Shown here: piece after piece, positions 1 to 6,113 of the stretch
Position numbering within the stretch: position 1 is the stretch's first letter
How the letters are laid out: each line of letters starts with the position of its first letter
From: TMED14 sp041158165
Lineage (GTDB): Bacteria; Bacteroidota; Bacteroidia; Flavobacteriales; Schleiferiaceae
Reading direction: 5' to 3'
Assembly (NCBI GenBank): GCA_041158165.1
Contig: JBEBBW010000052.1
Coordinates: forward strand, 1 to 7,301
Length of the DNA stretch: 7,301 bases
The notes under the pieces: generated by a model
Seen by the model: only the letters and a program-made list of their open reading frames with translations
Database searches by the model: none
What the model was told of the DNA's origin: nothing
Translations under genes and position numbers: made by a program

Positions 1-1780
1 AGTACGGGTGCATGGATACGGTGTCGCGAAGCGGAAGAAGAATGTGTTCATTCGCCGGAAAGTCCTTGTGCAAAAACACCGGGTTTTGGCTGATCGCTTG
101 TTTTTTGCCGTTGCTGATGAGCGATCCGAGCAAAATGAGCGCAAAACCGAGGTGGGTAAGGGCAAGGCCGCCGCTGCGCCAGGATCCGCGCAGGTAGCGC
201 AACCAGTAGTCGAGGTTGGCCACGGCCGCAAAAATTCCCGTAAAGAGCAGCACGGTGTACAGCGGCTGATCGAACTGAAGCCCCCAGGCGGCCAAGGCGC
301 TCAGTACCACCGAGAGGGCCAACGAAGGAAGCACGCGGCGGAGCATGGCGTTGGGCGTGGAGTCCCAGCGCAGGAAGGGCACCGCGGCCATGAACAGCGA
401 AACCACGATCGCCACCGGAATTTGAATCGAGTGGTAGTGGCGGAATACGTCGGCCGGAGGAGCCAACGCTTCACCCAGCAAGGGCAGCAGGCCTTCGGGG
501 CCCACGATTTTGTTGAGCACCGGAATACTCGTGCTGAACGTGATCTGCACGGCGCTCAGCAGCAAGACCAGACTGCCAATGACCAGCCAGAATTCCCGCG
601 ACGAAAAGGCCTCATCGGCGGGGTTTTTGGGCAATGCCCTCCAGCGAAGCACGAGGAGCAAGAGGCTTCCCACGGCAAAGAATCCGAGCAAAACCATCAG
701 CTGGCCGTTGAGGCCGAGGTCAACAAACGAGTGAACCGAGCTGTCGCCCAGCACGCCACTTCGCGTGAGGAAGGTGGAATACAAGATCAGGATGAAGGTC
801 AGCATCGTCAAGATGGCGGTGAGCCCTCCCGAGGTCTTTTTCTTCTTGGCGATGAACATCACGTGGCCCGCGGCAACGAGGGTGATCCAGGGAACCAGCG
901 AAGCGTTTTCTACCGGGTCCCAGGCCCAGAATCCGCCAAAGCTCAGTGCTTCGTAGGCCCAGGCTCCTCCCATGAGAATGCCGGTTCCGAGCACGCCCAC
1001 GCCAAAAAATACCCAAGGCAAGGCGGGGGTAACCCAGTCCAGTGGACGGCGCTCCACCCAGCCAGCTACGGCATAGGCGAACGGAATGAGGGTGGCCGCA
1101 AAGCCCAAAAACAAGGTGGGCGGGTGAATGACCATCCAGTAGTTTTGAAGTAAGGGGTTGAGGCCCTGGCCGTCGCGGAACGCCGGAATGCGAATCAAGT
1201 AGTCCTTGATGGTGGTCCACGGAAGTCCCAAATTTTCAGGCAGTTCGCGAATGAGGGTAAAGGGGCTTGAGCCGATTTTCGTTCCGAAAACGTAGATGCC
1301 GAGCAGCATGCTGGTTAGCAGCAGCTGTACCAAGCCAACCACGGTCATGGTTCCGTGTTCCCAGCTGCGCGCGCTGCGAACCAGGACCCAGCCCAGCAGC
1401 ACGTGCCAGACCATCCAGATGAGGAAGCTGCCTTCTTGGCCTTCCCAAAGCGCGCTAAACACATATTCAATGGGAAGATCGCGCGACGAGTGGCGCCAGA
1501 CGTAGTCCAATTCAAACCACCGGCTCAAGATGGCCGTCATTAAAATTCCGAAGACGCCGAGCACTCCGATGCTGTGGAGCGCGAAGGCGCCCCGTCCGGC
1601 TTGGATGAAGGGCGCGTGGGGTGCCTTCGGGCGACCGAGTTCATCGGGGCCGCTCACGGCGCCGGGGCGAAACCAGTTTAGGCCATAAAAAAGGGCAGTT
1701 CCGAGCGCTCCGGTGAAGGCCAGGTAGGTAAAAAAACGGCCCGCTAGGGCCCAGTAGGTGTGTTCTCCGATGTAGTCCAT
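1..1780 (-). CDS. ccmF: Cytochrome c heme lyase CcmF (CcsA/CcmF family), C-terminus cut by window edge
   Basis: An open frame runs from ATG at 1780 to the left edge with no stop, giving 593 residues of a multi-pass inner-membrane protein. CcmF takes heme from CcmE and joins it to the CxxCH cysteines of apocytochrome c. Diagnostic motifs are visible: WEGQEGSFLIW (112-122), MVIHPP with His219, the WWD heme-handling motif FGGFWAWDPVENAS (281-294), and LTRSGVLGDSSVHSF (338-352) with His350. The order and spacing match CcmF and not the shorter CcmC. The N-terminus MDYIGEHTYWALAGRFFTYLA resembles Bacteroidota CcmF starts. The start ATG shares one base with the ccmE stop (TAATG), so translational coupling is likely. 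The missing part is the C-terminal end; Bacteroidota homologues are usually longer than 593 residues. The family call is near certain; the only gap is the unseen C-terminus. Confidence 0.96.
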   Translation of the reverse strand, partial: MDYIGEHTYWALAGRFFTYLAFTGALGTALFYGLNWFRPGAVSGPDELGRPKAPHAPFIQAGRGAFALHSIGVLGVFGILMTAILSRWFELDYVWRHSSRDLPIEYVFSALWEGQEGSFLIWMVWHVLLGWVLVRSARSWEHGTMTVVGLVQLLLTSMLLGIYVFGTKIGSSPFTLIRELPENLGLPWTTIKDYLIRIPAFRDGQGLNPLLQNYWMVIHPPTLFLGFAATLIPFAYAVAGWVERRPLDWVTPALPWVFFGVGVLGTGILMGGAWAYEALSFGGFWAWDPVENASLVPWITLVAAGHVMFIAKKKKTSGGLTAILTMLTFILILYSTFLTRSGVLGDSSVHSFVDLGLNGQLMVLLGFFAVGSLLLLVLRWRALPKNPADEAFSSREFWLVIGSLVLLLSAVQITFSTSIPVLNKIVGPEGLLPLLGEALAPPADVFRHYHSIQIPVAIVVSLFMAAVPFLRWDSTPNAMLRRVLPSLALSVVLSALAAWGLQFDQPLYTVLLFTGIFAAVANLDYWLRYLRGSWRSGGLALTHLGFALILLGSLISNGKKQAISQNPVFLHKDFPANEHILLPLRDTVSMHPY

Positions 1781-2166
1781 TAGGGTGCGCTCAGCTTGGC
1801 CTCGTCGGCGTACTTGGACGGGCACTTCATTAAAATATCGTGGGCGAAAAACGCGGTATCTCCCGAGCTCATCCCGGTTAGGGTCACCTCTTCGGCCCGC
1901 TCAAAGTCGGTAGGCTTGGGCTGGTTAAAGTACACCACGCAGCGCTCGCCGTCTTTGTCAACGGCCGTAAAGCGGAGCATGGATGTCTTTGCATTGAACG
2001 TAATGGGTTGGTCCAGATCGAGTTGGCCCACCACGGTAACCTGTTCGGGAGCTTTCTTTTGGGCGAGTTCAAACGTTGCATAGGTACTCGCGTCCTGAAT
2101 TGTTACCATCAGTGCGCCAACGAGCAGTGCGATGACCACGAGCGCGATGAGGTGGGTGCGCTTCAT
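1780..2166 (-). CDS. ccmE: Periplasmic heme chaperone CcmE, CxxxY variant
   Basis: The gene encodes 128 residues. CcmE receives heme from CcmC/CcmD, holds it covalently on the periplasmic side of the inner membrane, and passes it to CcmF. A single N-terminal membrane anchor (about 5-23, after MKRTH) precedes a small beta-rich OB-fold domain with TVVGQLDLDQP (44-54) and MLRFTAVDKDGERCVVYF (63-80). The C-terminal heme-attachment site reads ILMKCPSKY: Cys115-x-x-x-Tyr119 stands where classical CcmE has HxxxY, so heme is expected on Cys115. His109 lies six residues upstream and does not fit the HxxxY spacing. I chose the ATG at 2166 because it gives a clean signal anchor and overlaps the ccmD stop in ATGA. 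Upstream in-frame codons to 2274 only read ccmD in another frame. The stop overlaps the ccmF start. Confidence 0.93.
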   Translation of the reverse strand: MKRTHLIALVVIALLVGALMVTIQDASTYATFELAQKKAPEQVTVVGQLDLDQPITFNAKTSMLRFTAVDKDGERCVVYFNQPKPTDFERAEEVTLTGMSSGDTAFFAHDILMKCPSKYADEAKLSAP

Positions 2167-2339
2167 TTCGGGTTTTGAGCGGATTGCTCGGCCTTGCGCA
2201 GCCGAAGATCTAACCAGGTAAGGTAGGCGAGTAGTCCGGCAAAAATGATGGCTACGACGGTGACTACGACCCAAATTTTGCCGTCAGCCCTGAAGGCATC
2301 GGCCATTTCTACGGGGGGACCTTGCTGTAAAAAACGCAT
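2163..2339 (-). CDS. ccmD: CcmD-like small membrane protein of heme delivery
   Basis: This 58-residue gene begins MRFLQQGPPVEMADAF and has one predicted membrane helix, about residues 22-41 (IWVVVTVVAIIFAGLLAYLT). A charged cytoplasmic tail, LDLRLRKAEQ, follows. That layout (short N-terminus, one helix, basic amphipathic tail) is typical of CcmD, which associates with CcmC and helps release heme-loaded CcmE. CcmD proteins share little sequence, so the call rests on size, topology and its place exactly between ccmC and ccmE. It starts 10 bases after the ccmC stop, and its TGA overlaps the ccmE ATG (ATGA). A second in-frame ATG at 2306 (Met12) would leave a 47-residue protein and is the alternative start. 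Confidence 0.85.
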   Translation of the reverse strand: MRFLQQGPPVEMADAFRADGKIWVVVTVVAIIFAGLLAYLTWLDLRLRKAEQSAQNPK

Positions 2340-2349
2340 GATACTTGAC

Positions 2350-3015
2350 TTACTTGGTTAAACGCGCCAAACGGTCGCGGAGTTCAACGATCCACATTCC
2401 AATACCGATCCAGCCGAGCACGGCTGGGTAGAATACGCCGCGCATTCCGTTGTCCAGGTCATAGGAGCCAAAAGCGGGGTTGCCCCCGTTGCCCGGGTGA
2501 AGGGAGTCGGTCAGTCGCGGCAGAACGCCGATGAACACAATCATGAGCACGAAGGCAAAAACATTGTATGTTCCGGCGAGGCGTGCCCGTTTTTCGGGGT
2601 CTTCCACGCTGCTCCGCAGCACGAAGTAGGCAAGGTAGATGAGCATGGCGACCGCCGTGCCGTTCAGCTTCGGGTCGTTGGTCCAGTACGCACCCCAGGT
2701 GAAGCGAGCCCAAATCATGCCAGTAAATAGTCCGAGGGAAGCAAAAACCAAGGCCACTTCGGCAGCCAAGCGCGCTTTGCGGTCAGATTCCAGGGCGGCG
2801 ATACCGGGCTTGCGGAGGCTTCCGATGCTGTAGCCGAGGGATACGCCCATGAGCGCCACCATCGTGAACCACATGGGCACGTGGAAGTACAGGTTGCGAA
2901 TCGTTTCGTTTAAGATAAATAGCCGCGGAACCGGGGCCATAAAACCAGCGACCAGGCTGTAGCTAACGAGCGCTGCGGCCGCGGTTTTCCATGCGATTGA
3001 AAAGCCGTTTTTCAC
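2350..3015 (-). CDS. ccmC: Heme-handling membrane protein CcmC
   Basis: The gene encodes 221 residues from a GTG start. CcmC binds heme at the outer face of the inner membrane and loads it onto CcmE. It has about six membrane helices. Heme-site features are visible: His45 in LYFHVPMWF, the tryptophan-rich WWD segment WARFTWGAYWTNDPKLN (102-118), and His173 in LTDSLHPGN. The WWD core reads WTND where proteobacterial CcmC has WVWD, so Asn replaces a Trp. The start is a judgement. GTG at 3015 overlaps the ccmB TGA as GTGA, mirrors the ATGA junction downstream, and gives MKNGFSIAWK, a typical CcmC N-terminus. A TTG at 3024 would add only three residues. The C-terminus ends in the basic stretch RDRLARLTK. 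The family is not in doubt. Confidence 0.94.
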   Translation of the reverse strand: MKNGFSIAWKTAAAALVSYSLVAGFMAPVPRLFILNETIRNLYFHVPMWFTMVALMGVSLGYSIGSLRKPGIAALESDRKARLAAEVALVFASLGLFTGMIWARFTWGAYWTNDPKLNGTAVAMLIYLAYFVLRSSVEDPEKRARLAGTYNVFAFVLMIVFIGVLPRLTDSLHPGNGGNPAFGSYDLDNGMRGVFYPAVLGWIGIGMWIVELRDRLARLTK

Positions 3016-3674
3016 TGCTTCCAAAGGTAGGGCATAAGCACGCTACCTAGGGCCAGCGGCAGTCCCAGCATGGCCAGTTCGCCAAATAGGGGTATCGCAA
3101 GTTCAGACCAGTCTTGGTTGGCGGCCGCCAAGGAACTGGCGCGGCGCGCAACGAGCACCGTCGGCATCAAAAGCGGTAGGCTCAACGTTGCCATCAGCGT
3201 TGGGTTGGCGCCCGCGCGGCTTGCCAGCGCCGAGGTGAAGCTCATCGTGGCCGCAAAGGCCAGCGCGCCAAGCCCAAGTGCCGCAGCGATTTTCAGGGCG
3301 GCCTCACCGCTTTGGGCGGCTTCAGGCAAACCAAAAAACAACCCAAAAAGGAGTAGCGCGGCGAGTGCGGTGGTTAGCGTATGCACGGCGATTTGCGCCG
3401 TCTTGACCCAAAAAAGCTCCTCGGGGCTGGCCAGTTGATTGAGGTAGGCCCAAAGCGCTTCGGGTTCGTGAAAGGCCCGAAATGCCGCCTGCATGGAACT
3501 GAACAGGACCACAACCCAAAGCAGCGCGAGCCACACGCTCGGGCTGGGTGCCGGCGCGATGCTGTACACCAAATAGGTGGCCACCGCCGTGAACAGCAAA
3601 AACTGCAGGTAGTCGGTCCGCTTGCGCATGTCTGCGCTAAGAGCCCACATTCCAAGCGTCCACCATCGGTTCAT
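3012..3674 (-). CDS. ccmB: Heme ABC-transporter permease subunit CcmB
   Basis: This 220-residue integral membrane protein has about six hydrophobic helices, near residues 22-40, 46-64, 94-116, 126-150, 158-176 and 192-218. CcmB is the permease partner of the CcmA ATPase; the complex drives release of heme-loaded CcmE from CcmC. Supporting features are a short cytoplasmic basic start (DMRKRTDYLQF), the loop NQLASPEELFWVKTAQIAV (79-97), matching the conserved segment after helix 2 of CcmB, and LSLPLLMPTVLVA (164-176), the family's conserved LPL-x-P helix. It is the first gene of the operon, and its TGA overlaps the ccmC GTG. No ccmA lies upstream, because the divergent peroxidase gene begins 55 bases away, so the ATPase must be encoded elsewhere. 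Sequence alone is diverged; with the ccmC-F context the call is firm. Confidence 0.9.
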   Translation of the reverse strand: MNRWWTLGMWALSADMRKRTDYLQFLLFTAVATYLVYSIAPAPSPSVWLALLWVVVLFSSMQAAFRAFHEPEALWAYLNQLASPEELFWVKTAQIAVHTLTTALAALLLFGLFFGLPEAAQSGEAALKIAAALGLGALAFAATMSFTSALASRAGANPTLMATLSLPLLMPTVLVARRASSLAAANQDWSELAIPLFGELAMLGLPLALGSVLMPYLWKQ

Positions 3675-3678
3675 GGCT

Positions 3679-3686
3679 CAAAGGTA
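3679..3686 (-). promoter_or_regulatory. Probable -7 promoter element of the ccm operon (TACCTTTG)
   Basis: On the minus strand the octamer TACCTTTG is a perfect match to the Bacteroidota -7 consensus TAnnTTTG. It ends only four bases before the ccmB ATG at 3674. Transcription would then start at or next to the start codon, implying a leaderless or nearly leaderless message. The best -33 candidate, about 19 bases upstream, is only TTAG (3705-3708), so the upstream half is weak. The assignment is inferred from consensus and position. Confidence 0.45.
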
Positions 3687-3708
3687 GGCCGCGCCGTGAA
3701 CCCTAACT

Positions 3709-3716
3709 TCGTTTTG
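3709..3716 (+). promoter_or_regulatory. Weak candidate -7 element for the peroxidase-bshB1 unit (TCGTTTTG)
   Basis: TCGTTTTG matches five of the six fixed positions of TAnnTTTG and lies 13 bases before the ATG at 3730, a reasonable distance for a promoter. TAACTTCG at 3704-3711 is a rival with a similar score. No -33 TTTG is seen at the right distance. A GGAG (3716-3719) lies 10 bases before the ATG and could act as a weak ribosome binding site. The whole 55-base divergent region is shared with the ccm promoter on the other strand. Confidence 0.25.
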
Positions 3717-3729
3717 GAGTTAACACATC

Positions 3730-4296
3730 ATGACCATGAAAACATTTTTAGCCATGTCTCTTCTTACCACCCTTCTCGGTTGTAGCCGCACCATGGCCCA
3801 GCCGGTTGATGCCCCTGTAGATTTTTACAGCCTTCAGGCGCGCACACTTGAGGGTGAAGTTTTTGATTTTAAGCAACTTAAGGGTAAGCGTGTGCTCATC
3901 GTTAACACAGCTTCGGAATGCGGATTCACTCCCCAGTATAAAGAGCTTCAGGCCCTATGGGATGAGGCCAAGGGCGGAAACTTTGTCATTCTCGGCTTTC
4001 CGTGCAACGACTTTGGCGGGCAAGAAAAGGGCTCGTCGTCTGAAATTGGAGCGTTTTGCCAAAAGAACTATGGCGTCACCTTCTTGATGATGGAAAAAGT
4101 GGCCATCAAGGGAGGGGCACCGCACCCGGTCTACCAGTGGCTGACCCAAAAATCCAAGAACGGCGCCAAAGACGCTACGGTGCGTTGGAATTTTCAGAAG
4201 TTCCTGGTGAACGAAAAAGGTCAATGGGTTGCGTCCCACTTGTCGACCGTGTCGCCTACTAATTCTGAAATTCGGAACTTTGCGCTCGGAAAATAA
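3730..4296 (+). CDS. Exported thiol peroxidase of the glutathione peroxidase family, probable lipoprotein
   Basis: This 188-residue protein reduces hydrogen peroxide or organic hydroperoxides with thiol electrons. The N-terminus MTMKTFLAMSLLTTLLGCSR is a signal peptide ending in a lipobox-like LLGC (Cys18), so the mature protein is probably a periplasmic lipoprotein. The fold is a full-length glutathione peroxidase: NTASECGFTPQY carries the peroxidatic Cys64, GFPCNDFGGQE carries Gln98, and WNFQKF carries Trp153 and Asn154, completing the Cys-Gln-Trp-Asn site. Cys110 (AFCQKNYG) sits where thioredoxin-dependent members keep the resolving cysteine, which points to thioredoxin-like reductants more than to glutathione. 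Two starts are possible, 3730 and 3736; GGAG spacing favours 3730. It lies six bases before bshB1, so the two are probably cotranscribed. Signal peptidase I cleavage near TMAQ is the alternative to lipidation. Confidence 0.93.
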   Translation: MTMKTFLAMSLLTTLLGCSRTMAQPVDAPVDFYSLQARTLEGEVFDFKQLKGKRVLIVNTASECGFTPQYKELQALWDEAKGGNFVILGFPCNDFGGQEKGSSSEIGAFCQKNYGVTFLMMEKVAIKGGAPHPVYQWLTQKSKNGAKDATVRWNFQKFLVNEKGQWVASHLSTVSPTNSEIRNFALGK

Positions 4297-4302
4297 CCGA
4301 GC

Positions 4303-5022
4303 ATGCAGGTAGATATTTTAGCTTTTGGCGCCCATCCCGACGACATTGAGTTGGGATGCGGCGGAACCCTCGCCAAGCACGTGGCCCTTGGCCATACCGT
4401 CGGAATGGTGGACCTCACCCGTGGCGAGATGGGCAGCCGAGGAACGGTGCTGGAACGCGACTCCGAGGCCGTCAAAGCCGCCCAAATATTGGGCGCATCG
4501 TTTCGACTCAACCTCGATTTGCCCGACGGCCGCCTCACCAATGACTTGGCGAGCCAGCAGCGCATTATTGAATTGGTGCGCCGCCACCGTCCGCGCATTG
4601 TGCTCTGCAATGCCCCCAAAGACCGGCACCCCGACCACGGAGTGGCCTCGGCCATGGTGGTGGAAGCCTGCTTCAGAGCGGGACTTCACAAGTGGGAATC
4701 GGTAGGCGACGACGGGGTTGCGCAGGAGCCCTTTCGGCCAGAACACGTCTACCACTACATTCAGTTTTATGACCTTCCTGCGGACTTTACGGTAGATATT
4801 TCAGGCTACATCGACGCCAAAATGGACGCGCTTGCGGCCCACGCCTCACAGTTTTACCAAGAAGGTGCCGACGGCCCAGAGACCGTGATTTCGTCGAAGT
4901 GGTTTTGGGATTCCCTTACCGCCCGGACGGCCGAGTGGGGTCGGGTGATGGGCGTAGCGCACGCCGAGGGATTTATTGCACCCCGTCGATTGGGCGTAGC
5001 AACCTTATTTGACCTGAAGTAG
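4303..5022 (+). CDS. bshB1: Bacillithiol biosynthesis deacetylase BshB1
   Basis: The gene encodes 239 residues, the usual length for the family. BshB1 removes the acetyl group from GlcNAc-malate to give GlcN-malate, the second step of bacillithiol synthesis in the cytoplasm, between BshA and BshC. It is a zinc-dependent PIG-L/LmbE-type deacetylase: AHPDDIELGCGG (10-21) supplies His11 and Asp14 as metal ligands and Asp13 as the general base, and HPDH (109-112) supplies His112. LTRGEMGSRGT (38-48), NAPKDRHPDHG (103-113) and EGFIAPRRLGV (222-232) fit BshB1 better than distant PIG-L relatives. The start ATG follows the peroxidase stop by six bases with no clear ribosome binding site. The TAG stop abuts the stop of the convergent glycosyltransferase. 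No bshA or bshC lies in the window. Another PIG-L sugar deacetylase is the alternative but is less likely. Confidence 0.93.
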   Translation: MQVDILAFGAHPDDIELGCGGTLAKHVALGHTVGMVDLTRGEMGSRGTVLERDSEAVKAAQILGASFRLNLDLPDGRLTNDLASQQRIIELVRRHRPRIVLCNAPKDRHPDHGVASAMVVEACFRAGLHKWESVGDDGVAQEPFRPEHVYHYIQFYDLPADFTVDISGYIDAKMDALAAHASQFYQEGADGPETVISSKWFWDSLTARTAEWGRVMGVAHAEGFIAPRRLGVATLFDLK

Positions 5023-6075
5023 TTATTTGGCACCTACCCGACGGTAGATTGCCATAATGCGCTCGGCCACCGCCTTGGGCCGGAATTCCATCAAATCCCA
5101 CGCTGGAATCGCTTCGCTTGCCTGTGGAAGCTGACCCAAGAGCGTGGCTAAATCCACGACATCGTTCGTTCCGCCGCTGCGGAACGTGATTCCGCCGTCG
5201 GTGGGGTAGACCGATTCGGGGCCTCCGCAGCGCGTGCTCAGCACCCACAGTCCCCGTTCGCGGGCTTGCCCCACGACCATCGAAAAGGTTTCGCGCGGGG
5301 AATTCACCACGAGTGCGTCGTGCCCGGCCATTAGCGCGTTGAGTTCTTCGGGCGTCCTTCGGCCGAGCCACTGGCAATTTGGGGTTTCGCGCACTAGCGC
5401 TTCAAGCTTGGGGCGGTCTGGGCCGTCGCCCACAAGGGTTAAGCGATCTTCAGGGTTTTGGGCGGAATGGATGCGCCACGCCGCAAGAAGGGGGCTAATA
5501 CCCTTGGTAGCATCGACCCAATCACCGACGTGGAGCACGCGGCGTCCGCCAGTATGAGGGGAGCGAAACTGGTCCGGGCTTGGGGCTTCCCAGCAGTTGG
5601 GCACCGTGTCCACCGGGGCGAGGTGCGCAAAGCGTTCGGCTAAAAAGGGCGAAACGGCCGTTCGTGCATTGGCCAGTCGGTGCGTCCACGTCACGCCAGT
5701 CGGAAGTGCACCGTCGCCATAGTACTGGTGCTCGCTGACCACCCGGGGAATGCGCTGCCCCCACTGCATGATGCTGCGAAGGAAGAGGTAGGCGCTGTCT
5801 CCGCCCGAACCGTGAACGTGCAGCAGGCTAGGGCGTCCCAGGTTGAGCACAGCACGGATTTTGGCATTCCAACCGCGGGGTCCAGGAGCCACGGCCGGAC
5901 CCGCGAAGACCTCAACGCCATCAAGGGGTAGCGGCGCCTCACGGCGGCCGCTCCACACGACAACCTTTTGTGCAACCCCGAGGTCCCGCAGCGCAGCAAC
6001 GTGGTTGACCACAAAACTCCCAAGCTGGGGATCGCCCTCGTCGGGCCACATGCGTACTACGTGGGTGACAGTCAT
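5023..6075 (-). CDS. GT4-family glycosyltransferase
   Basis: This 350-residue cytoplasmic GT-B enzyme transfers a sugar from a nucleotide donor; the acceptor cannot be read from the sequence. The N-terminal acceptor domain starts MTVTHVVRMWPDEGDPQLGSF, a common GT4 opening, and includes LLHVHGSGGD (84-93) and SEHQYYGDG (114-122). The C-terminal donor domain has LHVGDWVDATKG (181-192), LVGDGPDR (214-221), QWLGRRTPEELNALMAGHD (235-253) and NSPRETFSMVVGQARERG (258-275), followed by STRCGGPESV (280-289). The EX7E motif reads Glu262-x7-Gln270, so the second Glu is changed. I chose ATG 6075 because the preceding in-frame 25 residues from 6150 look non-coding, and a promoter-like GATCTTTG lies just upstream. 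It is not BshA: the BshA N-terminal glycine-rich signature is absent. Likely roles are cell-surface polysaccharide or lipid glycosylation, but no neighbour confirms this. Confidence 0.88.
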   Translation of the reverse strand: MTVTHVVRMWPDEGDPQLGSFVVNHVAALRDLGVAQKVVVWSGRREAPLPLDGVEVFAGPAVAPGPRGWNAKIRAVLNLGRPSLLHVHGSGGDSAYLFLRSIMQWGQRIPRVVSEHQYYGDGALPTGVTWTHRLANARTAVSPFLAERFAHLAPVDTVPNCWEAPSPDQFRSPHTGGRRVLHVGDWVDATKGISPLLAAWRIHSAQNPEDRLTLVGDGPDRPKLEALVRETPNCQWLGRRTPEELNALMAGHDALVVNSPRETFSMVVGQARERGLWVLSTRCGGPESVYPTDGGITFRSGGTNDVVDLATLLGQLPQASEAIPAWDLMEFRPKAVAERIMAIYRRVGAK

Positions 6076-6080
6076 CGAGG

Positions 6081-6088
6081 CAAAGATC
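6081..6088 (-). promoter_or_regulatory. Candidate -7 element before the glycosyltransferase (GATCTTTG)
   Basis: On the minus strand GATCTTTG matches TAnnTTTG at all fixed positions but the first, and ends five bases before the ATG at 6075. No convincing -33 element lies about 20 bases upstream. The position resembles that of the TACCTTTG before ccmB and supports 6075 as the true start. The evidence is consensus matching only. Confidence 0.25.
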
Positions 6089-6113
6089 GCCCAAGTTGCG
6101 CCCTCGGCCGTAC

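Noticed and set aside
8..1153. A 381-residue plus-strand open frame opposite ccmF.
   Set aside because: It is the antisense shadow of ccmF in GC-rich DNA. Its product is low complexity, rich in Gln, Glu, His, Arg and Gly, with no recognisable domain, while the minus-strand frame gives clear CcmF motifs throughout.
1538..1835. Two copies of CATTAAAAT (near 1539 and 1828) as a possible repeat.
   Set aside because: Both are within coding sequence and encode Ile-Leu-Met in the ccmF and ccmE membrane or motif regions; the match is short and explained by codon use.
2167..2274. An upstream extension of ccmE to 2274.
   Set aside because: The extension reads the ccmD gene in another frame and would put a polar 36-residue stretch before the membrane anchor. 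The ATG at 2166 overlaps the ccmD stop, as expected in this operon.
3381..3785. Plus-strand open frames opposite ccmB, including one spanning into the peroxidase gene.
   Set aside because: No family resemblance, basic low-complexity composition, and they conflict with the well-supported ccmB and peroxidase frames.
5023..6075. The glycosyltransferase as BshA, the first enzyme of bacillithiol synthesis, since bshB1 is its neighbour.
   Set aside because: BshA begins with a characteristic glycine-rich segment (CYPTFGGSGVVA type). This protein begins with a WPDEGDPQLGSF-type start found in other GT4 enzymes, and it is on the opposite strand.
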